DNA from: Glandiceps talaboti
Taxonomy: Eukaryota; Hemichordata; Enteropneusta; Spengelidae
Assembly (NCBI RefSeq): GCF_964340395.1
Contig: NC_135549.1
Coordinates: 10,697,342-10,761,341 of the forward strand
Direction of reading: 5' to 3'
DNA: 64,000 bases
Below are positions 55,201-64,000 of this stretch, in pieces. Position numbers and translations under genes: made by a program. The notes below the pieces were generated by a model. That model had not been told where the DNA came from. It saw only the letters and a list, made by a program, of their open reading frames with translations, and ran no database searches. Position 1 is the first letter of the stretch. The number at the start of each line of letters is the position of its first letter.

Positions 55201-56132
55201 GACAGGACTGCCCAAACAATAGCCATTATATCTGGTATTTTGATTGCTCCTGTGCCTACCATCACCTATTGTAGTGTCAACAATACTTATTCAGTTAACA
55301 AAACTGTTATACAATAACAGCGTTTATCTTTGTTTCCATTCATTCAAATTCAACGTCTTGCTTTTAGAATGACAACGCCATTTTCCATCGACTGTGGTTT
55401 CATGAATATACCAATTAATACATATCATATGTCAATCTGCTATCCCTCAATAGAGTGCTACCTTCTTCAGCAAGCATACACTTTCTATAACATTTTAATA
55501 CGACGTCGTAAGTTTACAGTGACGTTAACGTCCAATTTTTTACGACACAAATACCTTTCTTTTTGTTTACAAATATTTTCGTTGGGGTTTGATAAAACGG
55601 TAACTTTTGCGCGAGGACTGACCATCGGGGTTTGGAGTGATCATGGATCTATTATCATTGCGGGGGCTAGAATCGACCCGCCCAACTATTCACTTCCTGT
55701 GTTTCATATTTAATTTCACACCCGACCATATTGTCACTGACACTGGTCGGTCGATCGCACCAACTGTACTCTCTCGGAGTTTGCATACGAGTTTGGGTGG
55801 GCCTAGAAAGATAAAGTCCTTTTTGATCAGCATGCAGTCAAATAACTCCATACCTATATTTTCGTTACTTGAATATCACTCGAGTGACAATGGAAGTCAA
55901 AATATTCAAACCATACCTCTTTTGCCATCTGGAGTTCAAGTTTAGTAGTTTCGTATAGTGTTTCGAGGTCTTCATACTGTTGCTTCAGTGTTTGCTTTTC
56001 TTCCAGTACCACCAACCCGTACTCAGCTGCTTGAATTTTCTCGTGGCTAGCTTCTGATAGCTCACGGTTCAGACGTTCAATTTCGTGTCTAAGATCGTCG
56101 ATACTCTCCATGTTTGTATCGGCGTGTGTCAT
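35335..56132 (-). CDS. BICD: Bicaudal D dynein adaptor (BICD), main isoform
   Basis: Exons: 56132-55917, 38015-37674, 37284-35335 (TAA); phase 0 at both junctions, 835 residues (human BICD2 about 824). BICD links dynein-dynactin to Rab6 vesicles and other cargo. The N-terminus has the CC1 box contacting dynein light intermediate chain (IQAAEYGLVVLEEK; Ala35, Ala36, Gly39). Exon 2 carries EYKFRETRLLQDYSELEEEN. The rest is coiled coil broken by acidic linkers. The C-terminal cargo/Rab6 coil, from about residue 666 ([20 protein letters not shown]) to 785 ([20 protein letters not shown]), is almost identical to vertebrate BICD. An ATG at 56111 is an alternative start; 56132 is chosen as the first in-frame ATG after the leader. 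Intron 1 is 17.9 kb. The gene is divergent from ZCRB1. Confidence 0.96.
37674..38015 (-). CDS. BICD: BICD exon 2
   Basis: 342 bp, phase 0 on both sides, 114 residues from ALDKVEQSQ to ENIQLQKQ. Acceptor TTTGACAG and donor GTAAAA. It completes the first coiled coil, in register with BICD2. Confidence 0.95.
40091..40116. repeat. Poly-C run of 26
   Basis: Uninterrupted C homopolymer. The length may be an assembly or sequencing approximation. Confidence 0.95.
40837..40962. mobile_element. MITE-like fold-back element, family 2
   Basis: Left arm ATTATTCCCCTATATTTTCC then TTCGTTCAGC; the complement of the right arm is GTTACTCCCCTATATTTTAC then TTCATTCAGC. Arms are about 30 bp with few mismatches. 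The 65-bp centre contains no ORF. Confidence 0.8.
43823..43875 (-). promoter_or_regulatory. Possible internal first exon of BICD with YY1-like element
   Basis: The minus strand has AAGATGGCG (ATG at 43859) followed 34 bases later by a GTAAGT donor at 43822. Spliced to BICD exon 2 the ORF would stop after two codons, so it could only be a leader. Confidence 0.25.
45526..45673. repeat. 74-bp tandem duplication
   Basis: GCATTCCATACAGATTCAA recurs at 45528 and 45602. The units are about 90% identical and make a repetitive short ORF that is not a gene. Confidence 0.92.
46943..47050. mobile_element. Fold-back element, family 3
   Basis: Left arm contains GGTATTTGCACTAGTGCTT; the complement of the right arm contains GGTGTATTTGCACTCGTGCT. 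The centre is about 50 bp. Confidence 0.65.
47115..47420. mobile_element. MITE-like element with GTCCATA ends, family 4
   Basis: Left end CGTCCATA, then TCTGATCAGGATCCAGT; the complement of the right end is TGTCCATATCTGATCTGGATC. GTGGACA/GTCCATA half-sites recur inside. It is about 300 bp with no ORF, typical of a non-autonomous DNA transposon. Confidence 0.65.
52001..52183. repeat. CATA/CATGTA microsatellite
   Basis: CATA units with scattered TGTA and TTAT interruptions. It generates spurious His/Thr/Tyr ORFs. Confidence 0.95.
52484..52517. repeat. Short CATA microsatellite
   Basis: About eight CATA units. Confidence 0.9.
55917..56132 (-). CDS. BICD: BICD exon 1 (start and CC1 box)
   Basis: Encodes residues 1-72, ending LELQMAKE at donor GTATGG. 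Two in-frame ATGs (56132, 56111) both have A at -3. Confidence 0.9.
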
Positions 56133-56193
56133 GTTGTTGGGTGGGGATAAAACTGGCAAGATAGAACGAAATTTGCGGCCGGGGTTCGGCTGA

Positions 56194-56226
56194 CTACTTA
56201 TCACTGGTGACCGCCATGTTAAATAT
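56194..56226 (-). promoter_or_regulatory. BICD promoter YY1-like element and short upstream ORF
   Basis: AACATGGCGGTC on the minus strand matches AANATGGCG. Its ATG (56217) opens a 7-codon ORF (MAVTSDK) ending TAG at 56194, 62 bases before the BICD ATG. Confidence 0.45.
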
Positions 56227-56234
56227 GCAAATCT
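56227..56234. promoter_or_regulatory. Octamer ATGCAAAT (POU-type) in the BICD/ZCRB1 promoter
   Basis: A perfect ATGCAAAT octamer lies beside the YY1-like element between the two divergent genes. Confidence 0.4.
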
Positions 56235-56267
56235 AACGGTAGGATTACATCATTTTTCCAGATTAGA

Positions 56268-56281
56268 CCACTAGAGGGCGG
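56268..56281. promoter_or_regulatory. CTCF-like motif in the BICD/ZCRB1 divergent promoter
   Basis: CCACTAGAGGGCGG fits the CTCF core consensus well. It lies 136 bases from the BICD ATG and 250 bases from the ZCRB1 ATG. Confidence 0.4.
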
Positions 56282-56530
56282 AAATCAAAATGGTTGTCGT
56301 CGAAATGCGTACGTTTGTATAAATCCCGGGTACATCATGCAAATAGACTAGTAAACTGACAATAGACTTCACATTAGTTGCCTATGTCTGTATATGCGGG
56401 AGCCACTCGAATTGAATTTGTTTCATTAACCATATGGTATTCTTGAAAGCTCTGTGTTGAGGTGAAAGTTATAGTTTTCGCCGCACATGAGAGACCCAAG
56501 TCACCAAAACAACGTCCAGGCCAAGTGAAC

Positions 56531-57848
56531 ATGAGTGGTGGGCTTGCACCAAGTAAAAGTACTGTGTACGTCTCAAACTTACCATTTTCTCTCACAAATA
56601 ATGACCTACACAAGGTAAGATTTCCCAAGGAAGTGTCAGAGTAAATCGATTATGTAATGTAATGTAATGTAATGTAATGTAATGACTAATGTAATGAAAT
56701 GAAATGTACATACATGTGGTGTAATGTAGTGATGTTCATGAGCCAAAACTTCAAAAGTTGCATTTCGTTTCTCAGTTTCTGCAATAGTTGTATTTGTAAT
56801 CTAGATCCATAGTGTGAACATGTGTGGGGTGAAAATAAATTAACCATCTTTTTCATGTATTATCTTATTTCAGATTTTTGAAAAATATGGGAAAGTTGTC
56901 AGGTAAGTTTTCAGGGACTTTATCCATTTCTTACCAATCCCTCGTATGGCCCAAATATTGCCTCTGCAGACCATGGGTGCCTGAGAGAAGTGACCAATTT
57001 AGAGATAGAGATGTACATGGCAGTTGTGTGAATAATGTCTTCTAAACTCATAATATTATAGTCCTATTTGAAAAGAGTTTATGATGTACCTTTTTAGAAA
57101 ACATCAAAGATGAAGAGGACTGCCAAATTTTCCATATTTAATAGTTTAGCAAGAATGAGAATTACCCAACTGTTATCGTGAGATAGTACTTAGAGTCAAA
57201 GTCAGTCACCAAGGTAGCCCATACTTGTAGATGATTGACAGTCCTTATTGCATGTTATGGAAATCTATTAAAAAGTTGATGAAGATGATGTTCATGGTTC
57301 CAAGAATCAATAGGACAGTACAATGTAGTTACTTTGGAACGGTAAATTGGAAACGAATACAACGTTTTGATCCATCTACTATGGCCCTTGATCACACAAT
57401 GATCTGACATCAACACTGAATAATTAAATCATTGTGTGATCAAGGTCCATAGTAGATGAATCGAAACATCGCATTCATTTCCAATTTATCGTTCCAAAAG
57501 TAACTATATTGTACTGTCCTGTTAAAAAGTTATGAAAGATGTATATGAAGAGTTATCATTCTTTCTTGTAGGGTGACAATAATGAAAGATAAAGAGACAA
57601 GAAGAAGTAAAGGTGTAGCATTTGTATTGTATTTGAAGAGAGATGAAGCATACAAAGCCATAAAAGCATTGAACAACAAAGAAGTATGTATACTCTGCAT
57701 TTCACAGATTTATGTATTCTTCAACAGTCAAGTGTGCATCATTCGCCAAGTTATATTTGTATAAGGGCTTCTCAGTGAAAAATAAAAAATAATTATTTTT
57801 GTGAAACTTTGTAAATCTAAAGATTACAGATAGAAGCCCAATAACGCA

Positions 57849-57922
<74 letters not shown>

Positions 57923-60403
57923 TTATAGGTTCACATGATAATCATAATCCATAGATATGGATACATCTGATGCATACATTTTGAGTGTACCATTGGACTA
58001 GCAAATTAAATCCAAGCAGTATTGCTTGTAACTGTGAATACAAATTTTACCCATGAGGTGCAGGATATTTAATGGAAAACATCAACTGTATCTTTAGTTC
58101 TGTGATGCTAGATTTTGTATATAATGTGTCTCTAATATTCAAACAACATGATAGTATTAAATAGTCTTTGTAACTTAATCATGTCTAAAACTGTTTCTCT
58201 TGTTCAGCTATTTGGTAGGAAATTGACCTGTAAGGTTGCATCTGACAATGGCAAAGCATCAGAGTTTATCAGACGGAGAGAATACCCAGACAAATCACGC
58301 TGTTATGAATGTGGGGTAAGTCAGTTGACCTTTCTTGTCAATCTTGCCATCTCATGATAGAGGAAAGCAATGTCAGAAATTGATCAACAAGTCAGTAGAC
58401 CTTCCTAGTGAATACTGCCCTCTAGTGATAGAGAGCAGCATTAGGAACAGGTCAGTGACAAGTCAAGTAGACTTCTCTCTTAATTCTGTCCTCTAGTGAT
58501 ACAGAACAGTGTTAGAGATATGTCAAAGACAAATCAGTAACCCTGTCTAGTAACACTAGTACCGTCTCATGATAGAGTAGAGTAATGTCTGAAATACAAT
58601 GTAGGTCAAAGTCAAGTTGGAGACCGTACAAAAATCATGTCCATCATCATACAGTGATGAGGAATGACAGTGAAAGCAAAGAATAGTCAAAGCGTGAATT
58701 TTAACAGAAATGTATAAAATGTTAGCAAACTTAACTAGTGATTGATTCTGGTTATCATGTTTGAACATGATGGCCTGATGAGCACCGCCGTGATGTCAAT
58801 TCATGCAGATCATTATGAAAGGAAGAGAGGGGAGCAAAGCTGTTGTAAACAATTCACAATAGGGTGTATCTTACAATCAGCAACAGACAAGCATTGACAA
58901 GTGGAACTTATTACACAGGGAGAATAAACAAATTAATTGGATTTAAACACTTATGACAGCATTTTGGAAAAGCAGAGACTTCTATTCCGTTATACTTCTC
59001 TCTGTACTTCCAGGTGTTATTAATCCAATTCATTTGTTTATTCTCCTTGTTTGTAACAAAGTTCCACTTGCCAATGCGTCCTGTTGCTCATTGTAAATAA
59101 AGTTTACAATGTAACTTTAGGTGAATGCAATCTCTGATTTATAAGTTTGTCATTACAGGAATTGGGTCACCTCAGTTACAAATGTCCTAAGAATGCCTTA
59201 GGAGAGAGAGAAGCACCAAAGAAAAAGAAGAAAATTAAAGACAAGAAAAAAGAGGAGGCATACAGGTTGGTATATGATTAGTAGAGGCATACATACAGGT
59301 ACAGTTGTCATTTTGCATCAGTGCAATAAGGTCATATGTGCTGTACAATTGTATAGCAGATACAACCTCATTGCACTGATGTGATGAAATTAACCAACAG
59401 GTGAACATCTCCTTTGGCCATTATGATGATTATAGAGGCAGTCTAAAAGCAGTTACTTGGGTTCTGCAACCACCTTGGAGTAAGGAGGGCAAATGCCACT
59501 ATGCTTTTTGAGGGGTAATAATGTTTATTTATAGAAATGATGTTAGTGCAGTGCATAGCATGGTGTTGTCATTATACTTATAGAGCGACTCATCTTTGTG
59601 TTTGTCAAACAGATACCAAGAGGAAGAAGAAGAAGAGGAGGAGGAGGAGGAGGAAGAAGAAGAGGAGATTGGAGAAGATCCTGCTTTAGAGAGTTTAAGT
59701 GCTGCCATTCAGTATCAGGTAAGACCCGGCTTTAGAGAGTCTAAATGCTGACACAGACTCGCCTAAAGCCATTGTAACATGTAGTGCAATAATCAGTAAT
59801 ACTGTGACAGATCTAAATGTAATACATGCACAAGACCAAATGTATAGTGATCAGATGCATTGTATTTTCATGGCTGGCAACCAGAAACATATATCAGTTA
59901 CAAGCAAATATCTCTTTGTAAAGTGTACAACAATTATCAAGACTATGACACTCTCTTTCCAGACTCCATGTCTGTGCTTCTCTAACCATGTGTGTGTGGA
60001 AAGACTGCCTCTTGGAGTGAAGGCCTTCTTTCTATTGATATAATATATTTCATCAAGGAAGTATAAATCAACTACACAACCAAAGTAGCCATGGGACAGC
60101 GCCCTCTATTGATAAACAGTTTAGATATGGTGATAAGGCACTATGTGTGATTTTCACACAATTATTACAAATTCATGATATTTGCACTATAGACAATCAC
60201 ATGGTTTGGAAATAAAATCCTGGTAATTATGTACTTTTGCTTGTTTATTTCAGCAAGAGAAAATGGAGGAGGAAGAATACAGATATAGAGTTGCTACGGG
60301 TAACTATGATGCTGGAGAAGCATCAACCAGTTCAGCTGCCAAAGCTGTGAAAATTAAGAAAGATGCATACTTCAGTGATGAAGAAGAAGTTGACACAGAC
60401 TGA
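56531..60403 (+). CDS. ZCRB1: Zinc finger CCHC and RNA-binding motif protein 1 (U11/U12 31K)
   Basis: Exons: 56531-56614, 56874-56902, 57572-57683, 58208-58315, 59159-59265, 59613-59718, 60254-60403 (TGA). Phases agree; 231 residues (human 217). ZCRB1 is part of the U11/U12 di-snRNP that recognises U12-type introns. The first 26 residues ([20 protein letters not shown] and on) equal the human sequence as recalled. The RRM spans about 10-85 with RNP2 VYVSNL and RNP1 KGVAFVLYL. The CCHC knuckle is C107-x2-C110-x4-H115-x4-C120. A Lys-rich basic run and a long poly-Glu tract (16 Glu) follow, then the acidic end AYFSDEEE. Exon 2 is only 29 nt. The second half of the exon cluster is interleaved with fold-back repeats in introns. 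The start is fixed by the conserved N-terminus. Confidence 0.97.
56652..56690. repeat. (TAATG)n pentanucleotide repeat
   Basis: Six or seven TAATG units just inside ZCRB1 intron 1, about 40 bp after the donor. Confidence 0.92.
57312..57520. mobile_element. Long fold-back element in ZCRB1 intron 2, family 5
   Basis: Two arms of about 90 bp with few mismatches flank a ~24-bp centre. Left arm starts AGGACAGTACAATGTAGTTA and reaches CCCTTGATCACACAATGAT; the right arm is its complement, ending GTACTGTCCT. No ORF. It would fold into a near-continuous hairpin in the pre-mRNA. Confidence 0.88.
57849..57920. repeat. (CA)n microsatellite in ZCRB1 intron 3
   Basis: More than 30 CA units. Confidence 0.97.
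58316..58600. repeat. Degenerate ~75-bp tandem repeat, four units, ZCRB1 intron 4
   Basis: Units share AGTAGACCTTCCTAGTGAAT, CTGCCCTCTAGTGATAGAGA and a GTCAGAAAT-like end. A diverged single copy is at 16685-16735 in an EFCAB12 intron. Confidence 0.7.
58871..59096. mobile_element. Fold-back element in ZCRB1 intron 4, family 6
   Basis: Left arm (TTACAATCAGCAACAGACAA, GTGGAACTT, GGAGAATAAACAAAT, AATTGGATT) recurs as the complement at the right end, with arms about 75 bp long and a ~75-bp centre. The right end abuts exon 5, about 60 bp before its acceptor. Confidence 0.85.
59316..59381. repeat. Inverted repeat with 17-bp arms, ZCRB1 intron 5
   Basis: CATCAGTGCAATAAGGT and the complement of ACCTCATTGCACTGATG differ at one base. 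A second small palindrome (TGCTGTACAATTGTATAGCA) sits in the loop. Confidence 0.75.
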
Positions 60404-61029
60404 CATTGTGGAACTATTTCAACATTACAAATGTGACCTTTGACCTCTCATGGTCTAACTTTGAAAGTACTAGACAATTGAAGACATTTTAATTCTTTCA
60501 AAACATGAGAATATTAAAAAAAAAAAGAAGCCAACTGTCATCCTTATGAATATAGTGTGCTGTCAAGAATTACAGTATTTTGCTATAGTTTAGTTGGCTA
60601 ACAGGATAAACTTTTTCTGGAAAATGAGAGATAACAAAGACTACTTTGTGTTCATCTTTTCAGTTTCAACTTAGTTCAAGTTTTTAGCACAACTGAACTT
60701 AGGGTCATGTAGTTCTCTGGGCTTGGCAAAGAGTGTGTTTGGGTAAAAATTCGGTGTAAGGTGTGTGTTTTCAACATACTCTAAAACAACATATTAAACT
60801 GGTTAGGATATCAAGATATGAAAATCGTGCAAAGATGATTTGATAGGTGATACACAGTTTGGATAAAAACAATATTTTTTAATCTGAGAATTGGGCCCAA
60901 ACTTTTTCCTTCCCAAAAACAGTCATGAGATTACATGTATTGTGGTATATTGAAACAATATAGCAATAAATGTACAATTATACGCCATGTTGTAAGAATA
61001 CTAAGATGTGTGAAGGTTTAAAAAATCTC

Positions 61030-61035
61030 AATAAA
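61030..61035 (+). terminator. ZCRB1 poly(A) signal AATAAA
   Basis: Two AATAAA hexamers (60965-60970, 61030-61035) follow the stop by about 600 bases. Confidence 0.5.
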
Positions 61036-61952
61036 GTTAACTTTTTTATTGAAGAAATAATAAATAATCAGTGCAAGTAATTTCTCAAGTTGATATTTAT
61101 TTTACAAATTTGACATTTATATAAATTTTCAGCTTACAGAAAAGTACAACTGTCCATGAAACTTAATTTTGATGGATTATCCAACCTCTATCCACTGCTA
61201 TTTTTACCATTGTATTATGGGATTTGAATACATTTTTTTTACCACAACAGAGATCTCTTGGTTGTCATTTTACATTTCATTGTCAAATGTGAACAGTATG
61301 GCAGACCTCTTTGTCATCATCATAAGTCAATCCTACTAATTCTGTCTATCAGACCTATTACAGTGTACTCCTTGTAGTAGTAAGAAGTACTAATAAGAAG
61401 ATGAGCAAAAGGTGACATCCATGTGTTCTCACTTTTATTTTATCAACTTATAGTTGTATGATGTTTGCAAGAAGTCTTTCAATTCTCATTCCACACAGAC
61501 TTAGCTATAAAGAGTTCTTGCCTTCATACTATGATAGTAATATGATATTGGCCTGGATGTTGTGAGATTGCTTGGCTTTACACCATCAACCCAAGTTTCA
61601 TCTGACCCATATTCACACAAGGGGCCTGAATGTGAAGGAAATCATCAGTGTTTATAGAAGTGGGTCATCACAGTTTCTATTACTGATGTTATCAATTCTA
61701 TTCTGTTATCTTGTGTATTTGTACTGCACTTCAGGTAGCTGGGTCAATGTTATTTATAGCATTGGAATGATTACCATTGGTGGTTCATATTGACATATTG
61801 ACACTAGGTTCCAGCCATTCCAGTACAGTACTATGTCAACACTTTAGTTCCAACTTCAATCCACTGACCATAATTTTTTCAATGCATTGTTGTACCCAGT
61901 ATCAATATTCATGAACAATCAGATCCCTTCTCTTTGAACTTCCTTGCCTTTT

Positions 61953-61993
61953 AGATATCATTGTATAGTAATAGTGATGTTGGCCTGTTCTTG
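61953..61993 (-). repeat. Partial copy of the TXNL4B last codons
   Basis: GCCAACATCACTA and ATGATATCT on the minus strand repeat the coding sequence for the protein's last ~14 residues (62002-62047), shortened by a few bases. It lies just beyond the stop. Confidence 0.6.
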
Positions 61994-62001
61994 TTATACA
62001 T

Positions 62002-63169
62002 TCAGATATCTTTGTACAGCAATTCATATTTAGTGATGTTGGCTTGGTCTATGGGACTGGTCACCATCAATTTACCTCTCATTGCTCCAGTGAAGATCAC
62101 CTCAATCAGATCAATGAAATCCTGTTTGGTCTTAAATGTTCCTACAAATTTGGTGTGATCTGGACTTCTGTAAATACATGAATATGAAACAGTGTATGTC
62201 AAAATATTGGTTCCATTAACAACTGGATCAGAAATGAACAACTACAGTATTGATGCAAACCAAGTGCCACCTAAGTTTATAGGCTAAGATATGTCAGCAA
62301 GTGGTCGGTTGAAAGCCGATTCTTCATTTAAAAACTTCAACATATTGTCATATGTTTAAAAAGAATACAGCAGAAAGGTTTATAACTTATAAGTCATACA
62401 AGAAACATAACTGCCATAATAGAGTCTGTGATGTTCACTCTAAACAATTATACTGGAAAGCAATCTACAAAAAAATTCTTCTTGCAGTGTGACTTTCCAC
62501 TACATGTATATCTGTTAAAAGATACAACAACATATAGCTGTTAGTAATGAAATTTCCACTCCCAGAGTGGAAACATTTCTTGGGAGCGAATCCCAATTTT
62601 TCACCAACATCTCATCAGCATCATCAGGGGTGTAGAAAATTTGGGATTTGTTTCAAAGAAATATTTTGACTCTGTGAGTAGAAATTTCATTACTAAGTAT
62701 GAACCCAGAGTCCATGAATATTCAAATATAACTGTTTGACTATAAGCTACCCTAAGAACATGTATGTGGGAATGTGCCACAAAAACAATTCCTAAGGTCC
62801 TGTATTTTGAAAGGGGTAAACATTATTCCACAATGTACTTGTATCAACATCTTTGTCTAGAAAACGTCCACATTTCCATTTCTGTATATATGTAGATAAC
62901 AAATGAATATATGAAGGAAAATGGGAAATTGGTATTTACATATACACACATTTGTCTGTATTGTCTCATTTATAACTTAAAAAGTAAATGTTTGCAGTAC
63001 ACACACATGTAAATCTTTTTCCTTATATGAATGAAATATTCGGTCAAAATTGCTGTGGTAACAATCTTGGAGCTTCTTCATTGTTGTATAAAGATCACAT
63101 GTGGTAAACCTTCAAGTAATATCTACAAATGGATAAGCTCTTACCAGGCTAGCATCATAATCATCAACA

Positions 63170-63206
<37 letters not shown>

Positions 63207-63893
63207 AGTCACCATCAGGGCTTCTTAAAAACATTTTCCTTGGCTCACTTCACAAGCATAGTTTAGAGAAACTCCACTGGGAAATGTTGCATATCTTAAC
63301 TCACCCATAATCCACTTTCATGTGTTGTCCATTGAAGAAAAATACTGTGGATGGTATGAAGGCGATATCAAAGAACTTAGTGTAGACGGGTACACTGTCA
63401 ACATCCACCAAATAAATGACTGCCATCTTGGACAAATCATGACTTGTTTTCATCAGCTGTAAATGGACAAACAAGGACATGAAATATATACATGTTGACC
63501 TGGAATCCATTCTGTCAGAAATGTTATTTCATTTTTAAGTTATTTATTTATTCATCATCCATATAGACAGAATAACACTTCACTGCACACCAATGGGGTC
63601 TCCCTAGATTATCTATAATTAAATTAAATTAATCAATAACAATGAAATATCTTGATTTCTGTTCAATTCTAACACTGCAGTTACAGATAATTTTCATTTG
63701 TTTATTTGTTGGCTTCAAATTTCATGCATCATCCATCAATATGATTAAACTGACAACATACAATTTCGTCGATCTGCATGCAGACCAGATCATCGTCACG
63801 TCCAAAACGTAGGACCAATACCAGATCTTCCGTCTTCTTAATAACTTCGTCCACCTCTTTCTTTCTTTTTAGCTTGGGAAGTAGATAACTCAT
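62002..63893 (-). CDS. TXNL4B: Thioredoxin-like protein 4B (Dim1-like splicing factor)
   Basis: Exons: 63893-63762, 63456-63305, 62167-62002 (TGA). Phases agree; 149 residues, the same as human. TXNL4B is a nuclear Dim1-family protein that associates with the U5/tri-snRNP factor PRPF6 and is needed for splicing and S/G2 transition. The thioredoxin-like fold is conserved: [92 protein letters not shown]. As in all Dim1 proteins there is no CxxC redox centre; only one Cys remains at that place. The start is the ATG beginning MSYLL; the ORF extends 20 codons upstream, but that part is not conserved. It is convergent with ZCRB1. Confidence 0.97.
62543..62694. mobile_element. Fold-back element in TXNL4B intron 2, family 7
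   Basis: Arms of about 50 bp: AGTAATGAAATTTCCACTCC at the left, complement of the right end AGTAATGAAATTTCTACTCA; both continue into ACATTTCTT-like and AATCCCAA. The centre has CTCATCAGCATCATCAGGGG. No ORF. Confidence 0.82.
63169..63201. repeat. (CA)n microsatellite in the TXNL4B gene region
   Basis: About sixteen CA units in intron 2 of TXNL4B, near exon 2. Confidence 0.95.
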
Positions 63894-64000
63894 CCTGACT
63901 GCATATCTGACGGTAAACTTGTACAGAGTAAAATCACGTGGTAGAGCCTTCACCTTTGACCTTTGTGGAACCCTTTAAGTTTGTGCTTTTACAAAGAGAA

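Larger units (their letters stand above)
38016..55916 (-). other. BICD intron 1 (17.9 kb)
   Basis: Bounded by donor GTATGG at 55916 and acceptor CAG at 38016. No nested protein gene was recognised; all ORFs here are short and lack paired splice sites or homology. It holds a C26 run, three fold-back elements (40837, 46943, 47115), a 74-bp tandem duplication (45526), CATA microsatellites (52001, 52484) and a possible internal leader exon (43823-43875). Confidence 0.8.
60404..62001. other. Convergent 3' flanks of ZCRB1 and TXNL4B
   Basis: Probably both 3' UTRs. Apart from poly(A) signals and the duplicated TXNL4B tail at 61953-61993, nothing else was recognised. Confidence 0.6.

Overview
This window is metazoan nuclear DNA, AT-rich, with GT-AG introns, long non-coding spans, many microsatellites and many small fold-back (MITE-like) repeats. 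It holds seven protein genes that can be read exon by exon. Gene content (an EFCAB12 ciliary-type EF-hand protein, BICD, the minor-spliceosome protein ZCRB1, TXNL4B, NAA10) and a glycosyltransferase-like protein of a sort I recall from amphioxus and hemichordates suggest an invertebrate, most likely a deuterostome; no marker fixes the species, so this placement is tentative.

Layout. 169-2188 (-): degenerate GT-B glycosyltransferase-like protein with two matched 96-bp tail exons. 2324-6704: no gene recognised. 6705-7778 (-): intronless EamA/DMT transporter (SLC35G-like). 7779-8840: spacer with long tetranucleotide microsatellites. 8848-17496 (+): EFCAB12 orthologue, nine exons, the first only 5' leader. 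17497-21433: convergent 3' flanks. 21434-24759 (-): NAA10, with a duplicated exon fragment in one intron. 24760-32058: repeats and BICD 3' flank. 32059-56132 (-): BICD, with a 17.9-kb first intron and a candidate alternative last exon. 56531-60403 (+): ZCRB1, sharing a ~400-bp divergent promoter with BICD. 62002-63893 (-): TXNL4B, convergent with ZCRB1.

The genes do not form a pathway or operon; they are independent housekeeping and ciliary genes. Two convergent neighbours (ZCRB1, TXNL4B) both act in pre-mRNA splicing. Several promoters share a YY1-like AANATGGCG element whose ATG opens a short upstream ORF.

The best leads are the alternative BICD C-terminus made by splicing or reading through one GTGAGT site, the frame-disrupting duplicated exon in NAA10, the glycosyltransferase pseudoenzyme with tandem tail exons, and several undescribed fold-back repeat families. 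No virus, toxin gene, CRISPR array, rRNA or tRNA was recognised.
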